The translations under genes were made by a program, and so were the position numbers. Shown here piece by piece: positions 43,000-51,614 of a stretch of 64,000 nt of DNA. Under the pieces are notes generated by a model that was given only the letters and a program-made list of their open reading frames with translations, was not told where the DNA came from and searched no databases. Source of the stretch: an uncultured Sphingomonadaceae bacterium (lineage in GTDB: Bacteria; Pseudomonadota; Alphaproteobacteria; Sphingomonadales; Sphingomonadaceae); NCBI GenBank assembly GCA_947494305.1, contig CANLUL010000002.1, positions 239,727 through 303,726 on the forward strand, read 5' to 3'. Positions within the stretch are counted from its first letter, which is position 1, and every line of letters begins with the position of its first letter.

Positions 43000-43109
43000 T
43001 GGGGGCAGCGGCAGGACTTAAACCTGCGATCCCCGTTGGCGGCATATAGAGAATGCAACTAATCTACAACCTAGAAACCAAAGACTCTATCCAACTGAGC
43101 ATTACCTAA
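43000..43109 (-). pseudogene. Degenerate tRNA-like sequence with enlarged anticodon loop
   Basis: On the minus strand a typical D-arm, GCTCAGTTGGATAGAGT (43100-43084), is followed by TTGG-TTTCTA, then about 25 extra bases, then CCAA. A perfect five-pair T-arm comes next (GCAGG-TTTAAGT-CCTGC, 43027-43011), and the sequence ends CCA at 43002-43000. The 5' acceptor strand does not pair with the 3' one (CGCTGCC). TTTCTA suggests an Arg(TCT)-type ancestor. It is probably a tRNA relic carried by or captured in the island; a functional RNA is unlikely but not excluded. Confidence 0.4.
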
Positions 43110-43125
43110 CGGGTAACTTATAGGT

Positions 43126-45741
43126 TTAGGCCACTGGCAAAGAAGAACCCGCAGAATCAATTAAGCCATTAATCAGTTGATCTGTGCTATCGCCCAAATC
43201 CTTGTTCAATTGGTCTAAGCTTTCGCGAGCGGTAATGGTCCGATCGGCACAATCCACCAAATCGTTGATCATGCTATCGTCTTCAGGCCATGGGACGAGA
43301 ATATCTCTTACATGCTGAGGCTCAAGATGTTGTTGGATAGCTCCATATTCATTTCGAGCCATTTGATCTTGCGCAAATCTCGACTGAAGATACGCGAAGA
43401 TAAAATGGCGCTTCCTCACATCTTCAGTTCTGATACGGATGAGGTCATCACTCACGATCGCACCATCATATTTGCTCGTAATTATAGCGATGCGCCCAAT
43501 AGTTCCTGACCGACTGACAACAATGTCGCCTCTGCGCACTCGTATGGCTGCGATGGTTGCTGCCTGTTTCTGGTCGGCTCTAGATACTTTAAGAAGCTTC
43601 GCGCTGTCGCCCTTTTCTTGCAACATGGATGATGGCGTGTAGTAAGGTTCCACTCCCTCTTCGAATTCCTCCACAATCAAGTTTTCGCTTTTTAGCCGCG
43701 GGCCTTTGAAGACTTTGATGTTTGCTTCAATCTGGTCAAGTGACAAGACACTCCAGCCGTCAATCCCATCAATGCTTTCAATCCGTTTTATAGTTTCATT
43801 CAGATGAGGCAAAAATAGCTGAGGGTTGATTTTACGTTGATCGTCGATCTCTTCGCTACTTACACTAAAAACATATTGACTAGGGACAAGGTTTCCTGCG
43901 CGATGAGCTTGATATTGCAGCAGCAAATCACTTAAATCCTCATCGATTTCATCTGTTAGCTTGTTTTGAGCGTCATGCTTGTATTGCGGCACCCCTTCGC
44001 TATTTTGACCAACCCGTCGCGAAATGGCCATAAAGATATTGTATGGCTTAAGCTGCTCTTTAACAGCTAATTTGCGGCACAAAATCAGACAAGTCCGTGT
44101 GCCTGTATGGGGTTGAAACGTGTCTTTGTGGCAGTTGATAACGGCCAAGACTTCTGTTTTTGAGAATAACAGTTCACGCCCAGGACGATAAGTGGTCGTA
44201 TCTAAGAAACTTTTAGGCATAACGATACCGAGCGTCCCTCCCGGTTTTAGCCAGTCAAGACAGCGTTCAAAGAACAAGAGTTCTGGAGGGGCGCCTTCCG
44301 ATAATTTGTCGCCCGTGGGTTTATAGACACCACTTGTATCAGTCCATCGTTGACCGGTTATGAAACGATCAAGCGTTGTATTGTCAGAAACTCTTCCATC
44401 CCCAACACCTGCGAACGGTGGGTTGGTTAGTATGACGTCAGGGCTCTCTTTTCCAGCACGAGCAATCACAGACTTTTCCAAAGCAAAATAGTCACCAAGG
44501 CTGTCGCCAACAGTCATTCCAGCATGGCCGTCGCCATTCAAGATCATCGCGGTCTTTGCAACGCGCACCAATCTCTTGGTGCTTTCAACCATAAATAGAT
44601 TTGTTCGGTGGCGATCAAGTTGGCGCGCCTTGGCTGTTTCACTTCCACCGCCCGACAAGATCTTATTCCGGACGTATCGCATCGCTCCAGTTAAAAAGCC
44701 GCCAGAACCGCCAGCGGGATCCAATATAACGTCCGTGTAGCTTGGGTCAGCCATTGCAACTAGTAAGTCAATCACCAGTCGATTTGTAAAGAACTGCCCT
44801 CTCTCGCGTCTCAAATGGACAGAGGTGTATTGTTCGTAGGCATGCCCCATAATATCCCATTCAACTGAATCGTTGATGGGTGAGACGAGTTGATAGTTTT
44901 GTAGCTCAACAACAACGTCAGCGATTGACCTTGGACCAACGCCTATTTTTTCGTTCTCCGAAAAAACGTCTGAGTTCACCTTTTTAACATCATCGAAAAG
45001 TGAATAAATTCGCTCCGCGGTTGTCTTTATGCCGTCTTCAGAATTGTACTCTTCGGGTGTACAATAGAAATCGGGTAGCGGCGATGAACGTTCTTCATCC
45101 ATAGCCTTGGCTAAGATTATCCGAACCATATCCATAGTTAGATCGGATTCATCGCCGTCGGTACCTCTGCCGTGAAGTTTATTATGACAGCGCCGCAATA
45201 GCCCCTTAATATCTTTGGGACGCACTAATTCTGATTTTGGTCGACGTCCCAATGAATCCCATGCTTCCCCCATACGTGGGAGACCGACCCAATCTATCAA
45301 CTGACTGTTCGGTTTTGAGATCCTCCTAAAGTAGCGAACTTCATCGTCGGTGCCTGAGTCGTTGAACCAGACGCCCCCTTCGGCACTTGTACTATAGATA
45401 TAAGAAACCAGTTGATTATAACCATCGGTCTCAGTTGGCGCTTTACATTCTACAACAAATGCAAACTTACCCTGGTCATTCGCCTTTGCTGCTTTAGCGC
45501 TCAAATAAACAACAATGTCTGCTCTAACCGGAAATCCTTTAGAGTCTTTTAGAATGCTACTGCCGTGTTGAATAGGAACTTCCCGGCGCATCCTATCTTT
45601 TGGATATTTGTGCTCAAAATGCAAGGCTCTCATGTAGCGTTGACGTACGCGCTCTTCAGGCTTTGAATCTAGCAATTGGCCGCTTAGGAAATCGACAATT
45701 TTTCCTGAATCGTCATACTCAATCTCAAAGTCAGAATTCAT
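43126..45741 (-). CDS. Single-chain restriction-modification enzyme (nuclease-methylase-specificity fusion)
   Basis: The 871-residue protein has three parts. Residues about 45-150 form an HsdR-N-like PD-(D/E)XK domain, with RADIVVYL and then FAFVVECKAPT supplying D and E-x-K. Residues about 290-600 form an HsdM-type N6-adenine methylase, with SAM motif DPAGGSGGFL near 344 and catalytic NPPFAGVGDG near 447. The C-terminal 200 residues resemble an HsdS target-recognition domain (VVSRSGTIGRIAII and QQHLEPQHVRDILVPWP). No helicase motor is present, so it fits a type IIG/IIL-like enzyme that cuts and methylates by itself. Confidence 0.8.
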   Translation of the reverse strand: MNSDFEIEYDDSGKIVDFLSGQLLDSKPEERVRQRYMRALHFEHKYPKDRMRREVPIQHGSSILKDSKGFPVRADIVVYLSAKAAKANDQGKFAFVVECKAPTETDGYNQLVSYIYSTSAEGGVWFNDSGTDDEVRYFRRISKPNSQLIDWVGLPRMGEAWDSLGRRPKSELVRPKDIKGLLRRCHNKLHGRGTDGDESDLTMDMVRIILAKAMDEERSSPLPDFYCTPEEYNSEDGIKTTAERIYSLFDDVKKVNSDVFSENEKIGVGPRSIADVVVELQNYQLVSPINDSVEWDIMGHAYEQYTSVHLRRERGQFFTNRLVIDLLVAMADPSYTDVILDPAGGSGGFLTGAMRYVRNKILSGGGSETAKARQLDRHRTNLFMVESTKRLVRVAKTAMILNGDGHAGMTVGDSLGDYFALEKSVIARAGKESPDVILTNPPFAGVGDGRVSDNTTLDRFITGQRWTDTSGVYKPTGDKLSEGAPPELLFFERCLDWLKPGGTLGIVMPKSFLDTTTYRPGRELLFSKTEVLAVINCHKDTFQPHTGTRTCLILCRKLAVKEQLKPYNIFMAISRRVGQNSEGVPQYKHDAQNKLTDEIDEDLSDLLLQYQAHRAGNLVPSQYVFSVSSEEIDDQRKINPQLFLPHLNETIKRIESIDGIDGWSVLSLDQIEANIKVFKGPRLKSENLIVEEFEEGVEPYYTPSSMLQEKGDSAKLLKVSRADQKQAATIAAIRVRRGDIVVSRSGTIGRIAIITSKYDGAIVSDDLIRIRTEDVRKRHFIFAYLQSRFAQDQMARNEYGAIQQHLEPQHVRDILVPWPEDDSMINDLVDCADRTITARESLDQLNKDLGDSTDQLINGLIDSAGSSLPVA

Positions 45742-46049
45742 TTTATGCCTTTGTGTTGGTTAAAGCGTTTGCAGTCCATAGGCTGCGAAACGAACAATTG
45801 GGATAAAATTCTTTCATTGTAAAACTACTTTCGGTCACTGATATTGAATCTGTTCCTAATTTGGTTAACAGCACTCCGCGACCGAAAAATGACGGCCCCG
45901 TCCAAGAGGGCACCTCCGATCAGATGTGACCCGGATTACCCCCGTACCCCTTCGGCTGTGGCCCCGAATATCTTAAGCTCCACATGGCTCTTAACTTGTA
46001 ACATATGCGCCAAGGCTCAAAAGATAGCTTTACATCGTATTGCGCCATG
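45742..46049. other. Intergenic region between restriction gene and resolvase
   Basis: About 310 bases between the divergent genes, AT-rich next to 45742, with no supported gene. It should hold the promoter of the restriction-modification gene and part of the resolvase control region. Confidence 0.35.
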
Positions 46050-46089
46050 CTTATGAGCTAGCTTATCAATCACCCTAACTTATGAGCTA
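46050..46089 (+). repeat. Direct repeat of CTTATGAGCTA at the resolvase start
   Basis: The 11-base word CTTATGAGCTA occurs at 46050-46060 and 46079-46089, 29 bases apart start to start. The second copy covers the first possible ATG of the resolvase gene (46082). Such a pair could be resolvase or repressor binding sites for autoregulation. Confidence 0.5.
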
Positions 46090-46687
46090 TACCATGACAC
46101 ATAACGTTGCTTACTACCGCGTATCAACCAAAGACCAGAGCATTGAAGCCCAGCGCAGCGCAATGGGTGGCCCCTTCGATCAAGAGTTTCATGACGAAGG
46201 TGTTAGCGGGGGAGTGATGGCGGGCAAAAGGCCTGGCTTCGCGACTTTGCTTAAAGCCCTGCGTAGTGGCGATACCGTTCATGTTTACGCCGTGGATCGT
46301 CTAGGACGAGATGCGTTGGATGTACAAAGCACTGTCCGTAGCCTGATAGACAAAGGCGTGACTGTGAACGTCCACGGTATCGGTTTCATCGGACGCGGTG
46401 CAGGCGAGATTGTACTGGCTGTGTTGGCACAAGTTGCTGAAATGGAAAAAAGACGAATTGCAGAACGCACAGCTGATGGTCGAGAAACAGCTAGGAAGGC
46501 ACTCGCAGCGACTGGGAAAACACATCGCGGGAAAGATAGTCTTGGACGTCCCATGGCCCATGACGCAGCGTCCGTGGTAAAGTGGCGCGATGAACGACGT
46601 GCCTCCATTAAAGAGACTGCACAGCACTTCAGCATTTCTCCGGCATCGGTGAAACGATATTGTGCAGCACACAAGAAAGTAGCTTAG
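46082..46687 (+). CDS. Serine recombinase (resolvase family)
   Basis: The 201-residue small serine recombinase has the nucleophile Ser in AYYRVSTKDQS near residue 15. DEGVSGGVMAGKRPGF, then VDRLGRDALDV with conserved catalytic Arg residues, and a long helix (AVLAQVAEMEKRRIAERT) follow. A C-terminal helix-turn-helix region is SIKETAQHFSISPASVKRY. It may resolve or invert DNA between short sites. An ATG four codons in (46094) is an equally likely start because the first ATG lies within a repeated operator-like word. It sits alone in the middle of the island. Confidence 0.85.
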   Translation: MSYTMTHNVAYYRVSTKDQSIEAQRSAMGGPFDQEFHDEGVSGGVMAGKRPGFATLLKALRSGDTVHVYAVDRLGRDALDVQSTVRSLIDKGVTVNVHGIGFIGRGAGEIVLAVLAQVAEMEKRRIAERTADGRETARKALAATGKTHRGKDSLGRPMAHDAASVVKWRDERRASIKETAQHFSISPASVKRYCAAHKKVA

Positions 46688-47217
46688 ACGCAATGAAAAC
46701 GAAGGGAGTAGCCCGCAGTGTGGCTAGTTTTGTTTCAGCTAGATTAGATTAGGCCCGAGTGATTTGATACCATCAAGCACAACAAGCTTGTGTGGGTTGT
46801 AGTAATGCAATCATGTCGTCATGGGAGGAACCGCTTAAGTGCTGTTGGCGACACCGGATTTACCTATACCTGCTCAACCGTCAAGGCTCATGCCATCGGA
46901 AAAGCAATTGGTATCCGGCTATCACTTTAGTTGTATCTATTTGCAGGATTATGAATAGATAAAATGTTAGCAGCTAAAGGAGGGCCGGATAACCAACCCT
47001 ACTAACCTATCAGGCTCATATCCAATATAGAGCACAGAATATCTAAGTAGGATCAATTCCCACTGATGTGTTGACAACATAATAAACCTTCAGAAATGTT
47101 GAATGCACCAAGCAGAGTAAGAACCGAAGAGATAGCAGCATAAGAGAGTTCTGAGTGAATCCAACTATATCGACTGAGTACCTCGGAGTTTAGTATCCAA
47201 GGCCTATCTATCTCGTT
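46688..47217. other. Non-coding stretch of the island
   Basis: These 530 bases contain no credible frame, hairpin or repeat that I can see. The AT-rich composition and lack of genes between the resolvase and the small membrane protein suggest decayed cargo. Confidence 0.4.
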
Positions 47218-47643
47218 TTACCTCACTAGGTCAGCTGGAATTGCTAAGCCCTCTCTGTTCAACACATCAAGCATTCTAGATTGAGCGCTAGCCCTTGATT
47301 GCCGACCTAGAGAAACCGAAGTTCGTATTTGCCCCAAGGCAACATAGGTTATTACTTCTGGATCGAAATCAATCAGAACAGCCATGCTATTATTAAAGTC
47401 ATTTTCTGCTTTAGCTCGATAACAAGTAGGTAAACCTTGAACGCTTCCTCGCATACCAATGTGGTTAGTTTGTTGCGTCCGTTCGATAGCTTCCATAACA
47501 TCTGAGAGTTTGGTCAATGCTTTGCCAAGGCGATACTGTTTGGCTACCGATAGTGGATAAGGGAATGGTTTCCTAAATATGAGCCATTTGACTGCACAGA
47601 ACATCACGCCGCCTAACGCTAACGAGATCAATAAGTCAGGCAT
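47218..47643 (-). CDS. Small membrane-anchored protein of the island
   Basis: From ATG 47643, preceded by AGGAGTGGAAGA, the product has 141 residues. It has one N-terminal membrane helix (PDLLISLALGGVMFCAVKWLIF) and a soluble, mostly helical C-terminal part (KALTKLSDVMEAIERTQQTN, then VLNREGLAIPADLV). The longer open frame upstream is the antisense shadow of the XRE gene. No family is recognised. It is divergent from the XRE regulator, with about 70 bases between starts, so it may be under its control. Confidence 0.55.
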   Translation of the reverse strand: MPDLLISLALGGVMFCAVKWLIFRKPFPYPLSVAKQYRLGKALTKLSDVMEAIERTQQTNHIGMRGSVQGLPTCYRAKAENDFNNSMAVLIDFDPEVITYVALGQIRTSVSLGRQSRASAQSRMLDVLNREGLAIPADLVR

Positions 47644-47713
47644 ATTCTTCCACTCCTGTAATGGGTCGTAAATACCGTGGTCGAACACAGCCCTATGGGC
47701 GACTTGTTGCTCC

Positions 47714-47959
47714 ATGGCAAGGGTATCTGGACAAACCGACAGCGAGCATCTTCTAAAGGCCCTTGGCGGGGCCATACGAGCTATGCGGAAAGGGATGGAC
47801 CTCTCACAAGAAGCACTCGCGGACGCGGCTGGCATCGATCGATCTCATATGGGAAAAATCGAACGGGGCGAACGCAATGTTACAATGCTTAACATTGCAC
47901 GTATAGCGGCTGCACTCCACGCCAAGCCTTCGGAAATCTTAAGCGCGGCAGGTTTGTAA
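47714..47959 (+). CDS. XRE-family regulator, controller-protein-like
   Basis: The 81-residue protein is little more than one helix-turn-helix domain: LGGAIRAMRKGMDLSQEALA, then AAGIDRSHMGKIERGERN, then NIARIAAALHAKPSEIL. The size and the IERGERN segment are like the C (controller) proteins of restriction-modification systems, which bind DNA as dimers and time nuclease expression. It is divergent from the small membrane protein gene. The controller role is an inference from size and from the restriction gene in the same island. Confidence 0.8.
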   Translation: MARVSGQTDSEHLLKALGGAIRAMRKGMDLSQEALADAAGIDRSHMGKIERGERNVTMLNIARIAAALHAKPSEILSAAGL

Positions 47960-48049
47960 TTGAGGCCTTATTGTCGGGGTCAACATCAGTTTAGCTCTAA
48001 CCTAGGAACGATTCACACTGATTGCATCAAGGCTTCTATGGAGGCTTTG

Positions 48050-49648
48050 CTATATCTCAGAATGCGAAGGTGGCTCGAAGGAAAGCATAGGATAACGAAC
48101 CTTGCTGATTGCTTCGAATAGGCGCTGTGCGCTATCACCGGCCCCATAGTTGGCCCCTACTTGGTCAACCGCTTTGCGACCCGCTAGGTACTGGCCAATA
48201 GCTGTTTGGTGCAATTCCGCTTCTCGAAGGGCGTCCTCAAAGTTATGTCTAAGAGCATGAAGCCCTTGCCCCCTTTGACCAACGCCCAATTTCTTACGAT
48301 GGCGGCCAAACCAATCACCGAACGCATCGCCCCATATACTTCGCCGGTCGGCGGCCTGCCCTTCAAACAGTAAGCCATGCGATGACCGCCGCTGCGCAAA
48401 GGCAAATAAACCTAGCCGTATTAACTCAGGGTGCAATGCCAACTTTCTTTTAGCATTGCGGTTCTTAACGTCCCCTGTGACTTCAAACATCATTACATCA
48501 TTTTGAACCTGAAACTTGGTTGCATCCAGTTGGGCAATCTCTCCCCGGCGTAGACCATGGAATAAGGCTATAAGCGGACCCCAGTATCGAATAGCCAGCT
48601 CATCCTTCAAGGGCTTAGGAGGCGTCCAAGGTTCCGCTGCAAACAGCTTCGTAAGGTCACTATCGCTGTAGGGGAAACGCTTCTCTGTTTTCCTACCGGC
48701 GACCTCAACCGTTAGTCCGTCAAAAACACTGCGCGCCGTCCATTCCTCTTGCACGGCATACCGAAACAGTGCGCCCCAAAATGACAAATAGCTATCGCGG
48801 ATTGTCTTGGACGATAGACAGGGCAGGTCCTCTTTTTCAGCCAATGACGCCCGCTCATAGATTGACAAACCTTTGCCAGCCCATTGAGCAGATGGCTGTC
48901 TATGAAGCATTGCTAGGGCCTTTCTAGCGTCATCCCGTGTTATCTGTGGCAGACGCGCGCTCTCGCCCAGAACAGCGATGAGAAAGGCAAATGCCGTTCC
49001 ATTGGATTTCTGAGTAGAGCCTTTTTTGTTTGCTACCCGGTGCTCAGTATAGAATGCTATCGCATCGCCAAGGGTCTTGCCAGCGATACGCTCAGTTCCG
49101 GCTCTCACAGTTGCCGTAGCTGCCATAACATCTTCCGCGCGTGCTTCTTTAGCCTCCCTCACAACATCTACCATCGCAGCTTCTTCTGGTGTTAGCTCAG
49201 CCGTGGATTGGTGCAGCCGTTCTTTCAATGCCGCTCTCAAGGGTGCACGGGCTAGTCTGCGTTCCCGCCGCTTAGCTTCAAACGCTTCCCGAGCCAGCCT
49301 GTCCTCCTTGACACGCGCGGCCTCAGCCAAGCCAGACGGCCCCTCAAGGACTAGCTCAGCTTCGGCAATTTGATTGTCTAGCTGCGCTCCTAGCTCCGCA
49401 TGCTTTGCGCGCGCCTCTACGGGGTCACGAGTGCCGAGAGACCGCAGCCATTCATTAGCTGGGAATTGAACATCGTCGACAACTTGGCCTTTTAACGAAT
49501 CAGGAACGCGACGACGGTATCTGTATATACCGCTGGTTTGACGAAACAGATATTCTGGAAGTTTACCCAAGTTGTCCTCCGTGGATGATACACGTGTATC
49601 AATCACGTCAACAAACTCCTTATAAATCAAATACCTGCTAGCTTTCAA
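48050..49648 (-). CDS. Tyrosine integrase of the island
   Basis: The 532-residue integrase has an N-terminal arm-binding region (YLFRQTSGIYRYRRRVPDSL, like DUF6538), a coiled-coil-rich segment (about residues 120-190), a core-binding domain, and a C-terminal catalytic domain. Catalytic residues visible are the first Arg in HGLRRGEIAQL near residue 370, the HxxR box in GLHALRHNF near 475, and the nucleophile Tyr in VGANYGAGD near 510. It starts 15 bases from the tRNA-Tyr 3' end and should recombine at that site. Confidence 0.92.
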   Translation of the reverse strand: MKASRYLIYKEFVDVIDTRVSSTEDNLGKLPEYLFRQTSGIYRYRRRVPDSLKGQVVDDVQFPANEWLRSLGTRDPVEARAKHAELGAQLDNQIAEAELVLEGPSGLAEAARVKEDRLAREAFEAKRRERRLARAPLRAALKERLHQSTAELTPEEAAMVDVVREAKEARAEDVMAATATVRAGTERIAGKTLGDAIAFYTEHRVANKKGSTQKSNGTAFAFLIAVLGESARLPQITRDDARKALAMLHRQPSAQWAGKGLSIYERASLAEKEDLPCLSSKTIRDSYLSFWGALFRYAVQEEWTARSVFDGLTVEVAGRKTEKRFPYSDSDLTKLFAAEPWTPPKPLKDELAIRYWGPLIALFHGLRRGEIAQLDATKFQVQNDVMMFEVTGDVKNRNAKRKLALHPELIRLGLFAFAQRRSSHGLLFEGQAADRRSIWGDAFGDWFGRHRKKLGVGQRGQGLHALRHNFEDALREAELHQTAIGQYLAGRKAVDQVGANYGAGDSAQRLFEAISKVRYPMLSFEPPSHSEI

Positions 49649-49663
49649 TGGCTTAGCGAGAGG

Positions 49664-49680
49664 TGGTGGACAGGATAGGA
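49664..49680 (+). repeat. Right attachment-site copy (17 bp), within tRNA-Tyr
   Basis: TGGTGGACAGGATAGGA, the complement of the tRNA-Tyr 3' end, is identical to 41419-41435. It marks the right boundary of the island. Confidence 0.82.
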
Positions 49681-49749
49681 TTCGAACCTATGTACGCTTA
49701 CGCGGGCAGATTTACAGTCTGCTGCCTTTAACCACTCGGCCACCTGTCC
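49664..49749 (-). tRNA. tRNA-Tyr (GTA)
   Basis: On the minus strand, GGACAGG pairs with CCTGTCC, followed by discriminator A and encoded CCA. The anticodon loop ACTGTAAAT gives GTA. A type-II variable arm and the T-loop GGTTCGAATCC are present. The gene is intact: its 3' 17 bases were restored by the right end of the island. Confidence 0.96.
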
Positions 49750-49872
49750 AGATGTCCTATATTCGACGATCGCGGCTCAATGACGAACAGACGGCACAGT
49801 GTCAATGCCCTGCGTTTCAAATTGAACGAAAAAGGGGCTGTTTCCTAGCTAGTGACACGCTAGAGAGGCAGC

Positions 49873-50619
49873 ATGTCACGCAAAAATCGATCTATTAAAA
49901 AAACTGGCGGTGGACTGAAGTTCTGGGGCCGGCACGCAATTGCTGCGGCTCTTGATAATCCGCGGCGCAATGTAAAAAAAATCTCCGGTACAAGAGAGGC
50001 CGTAGCGTCACTCGATCTACCAACCGACATTCCGGTTGTTTATTGTGATGCTGCCGACTTGGGGCGCATGGTGCCCCGCGATGCACCGCATCAAGGGATG
50101 GTCGCGGATGTAGATCCACTGGCTGATATATGGCTTGCCGATATTATGGACGAAGATTCCGATCGGCCATTGTTGTTGCTTGATCAAGTTACTGATCCAC
50201 ACAATGTTGGCGCCATATTACGATCTGCTGCGGCATTTAATGCCGCGGCAATTGTTACACAGGACCGGCATGCGCCGCCTGAATCGGGGGTGCTGGCAAA
50301 ATCTGCATCCGGGGCGCTTGAACTGGTGCCCTGGATTCGCGTGGTCAACCTGTCGCGCGCGCTCGATGAAATTGCTGAGGCGGGTTATTGGCGCATTGGC
50401 ATGGACGGCGAAGCCGATGAGATGTTGGGAGCGGCAATGGGAAATAGCAAGCTAGCCTTGGTCATGGGTGCCGAGGGTGAAGGCTTGCGCCAAAATGTTG
50501 CGGCGCACTGTGATGCTTTGGCAAAACTCCCCATGCACCCGAAAATGGAAAGCCTGAATGTATCCAACGCTGCGGCGATTGCATTATACGCCGAATATAT
50601 TCGAGATAAGGAGAATTGA
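49873..50619 (+). CDS. rlmB: 23S rRNA (guanosine-2'-O)-methyltransferase RlmB
   Basis: The 248-residue SPOUT methyltransferase of the TrmH/RlmB family has a basic N-terminal RNA-binding part (KFWGRHAIAAALDNPRRN). The knot motifs are LLDQVTDPHNVGAILRSA near residue 105, LALVMGAEGEGL near 197 and LNVSNAAAIALY near 230. It methylates the ribose of a conserved guanosine in 23S rRNA. It is followed three bases later by a lipoprotein gene. Confidence 0.92.
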   Translation: MSRKNRSIKKTGGGLKFWGRHAIAAALDNPRRNVKKISGTREAVASLDLPTDIPVVYCDAADLGRMVPRDAPHQGMVADVDPLADIWLADIMDEDSDRPLLLLDQVTDPHNVGAILRSAAAFNAAAIVTQDRHAPPESGVLAKSASGALELVPWIRVVNLSRALDEIAEAGYWRIGMDGEADEMLGAAMGNSKLALVMGAEGEGLRQNVAAHCDALAKLPMHPKMESLNVSNAAAIALYAEYIRDKEN

Positions 50620-50622
50620 CCG

Positions 50623-51555
50623 ATGAACAGGATTGTTAAATTGTTGGCTGCACTGGTCGCACCGCTGGTTCTGACGGGTTGTTTCTTATTGCCGGGGAAA
50701 TTTGACGCCACTTTGAAGCTACTCAAAGGCGGTCAATATGAGTTTGCCTATGTTGGTGAGATGCAGGTTTTTGCTGGCGATGAAAAAGATATGAAACAGC
50801 CTGTGCTCAAACCCTTTGATCCTCAAAAAGCAAAATGCAGCGATTGGGTGGAAGCGGATGGGTCCCGATCTCCCAGCTCTTATTATGATAGTTTTAGTGA
50901 CAGTGAAGAAGCCGTTGCGGACGCAGAAGAGGCAACGGAAACCGGCAGTTATCCAAAGCGAGAAACACGGTCGTGCACAGATGCGGAACTGGCCGAACTC
51001 GAAGAACAGGAAAAGGCCCTCTATGAACGCCGCAAGACAGATTATGAGCAGCGGTCCAATATGATGGGAGCAATGTTTGGTGGGGCGGTTCCCGGCAATG
51101 ACAAGGCATTGGAAAAATTTGCGACGACACTCCGCAAATATGATGGTTGGGAAAAAGTCGACTATGTTGGGGACAATGTCTTCAATATCGAATATCGAGC
51201 CAGTGGCAATTTTGACCGTTATTTTGGTTTTCCCATTATCAACGACTCGGCTACGCAATATCCATTCTTCCAGATTGTGCCACGCAAATCGGGTGAACTC
51301 GAGCTACAGGCCCCGGGGCTCGGTGGCCAAGGTGGGATCATGGGAATGGCAATGTTAGGCGGATTTCCCGGCGCAGGTAGCAGCAAGGAAGTGCCGATCA
51401 AACCAATAGAAGGCAGCTTCACATTGGAAACCAATGGAGAGGTGCTCGGCAACAACAGCCCGGATGGTTATACAGCCGACGGCGATTTGAAAGTGATGCG
51501 CTGGGATGTAAAGAATCTCTCGGAAAGTCCGCGCGCACTTGTTAAAATCAACTAG
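50623..51555 (+). CDS. Hypothetical lipoprotein
   Basis: The 310-residue protein has a lipoprotein signal peptide with lipobox LTGC at residues 17-20. The body contains an acidic/basic stretch with many Glu and Arg (LAELEEQEKALYERRKTD region, about residues 125-145) and a later Gly/Met-rich loop (GLGGQGGIMGMAML). IKPIEGSFTLETNGEVLGNN near the end suggests a beta-rich C-terminal domain. No known family is recognised. It shares the rlmB transcript and ends at a terminator. Confidence 0.65.
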   Translation: MNRIVKLLAALVAPLVLTGCFLLPGKFDATLKLLKGGQYEFAYVGEMQVFAGDEKDMKQPVLKPFDPQKAKCSDWVEADGSRSPSSYYDSFSDSEEAVADAEEATETGSYPKRETRSCTDAELAELEEQEKALYERRKTDYEQRSNMMGAMFGGAVPGNDKALEKFATTLRKYDGWEKVDYVGDNVFNIEYRASGNFDRYFGFPIINDSATQYPFFQIVPRKSGELELQAPGLGGQGGIMGMAMLGGFPGAGSSKEVPIKPIEGSFTLETNGEVLGNNSPDGYTADGDLKVMRWDVKNLSESPRALVKIN

Positions 51556-51560
51556 CGTTC

Positions 51561-51598
51561 AAAAAAAGGGGGAACGCGCTGGCGACCCCCCTTTAAAA
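51561..51598. terminator. Bidirectional intrinsic terminator
   Basis: AAAGGGGG (51565-51572) pairs with CCCCCTTT (51587-51594) around a 14-base loop, with A-tracts and T-tracts on the outer sides. It lies between the convergent lipoprotein and ferredoxin genes. Confidence 0.7.
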
Positions 51599-51614
51599 TT
51601 GAATTATTTAACGA

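Larger units (their letters stand above)
41419..49680. mobile_element. Integrative island at tRNA-Tyr (about 8.3 kb)
   Basis: The element is flanked by a 17-bp direct repeat, TGGTGGACAGGATAGGA, at 41419-41435 and 49664-49680. The right copy is the 3' end of an intact tRNA-Tyr gene, from CCA through the acceptor stem into the T-arm. A tyrosine integrase gene begins 15 bp inside the right end. The cargo is a PD-(D/E)XK-like nuclease, a restriction-modification fusion, a serine resolvase, a small membrane protein and an XRE regulator. No replication, conjugation or capsid genes are seen, so it is a small integrative element or a satellite-like/defence island. Confidence 0.85.
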
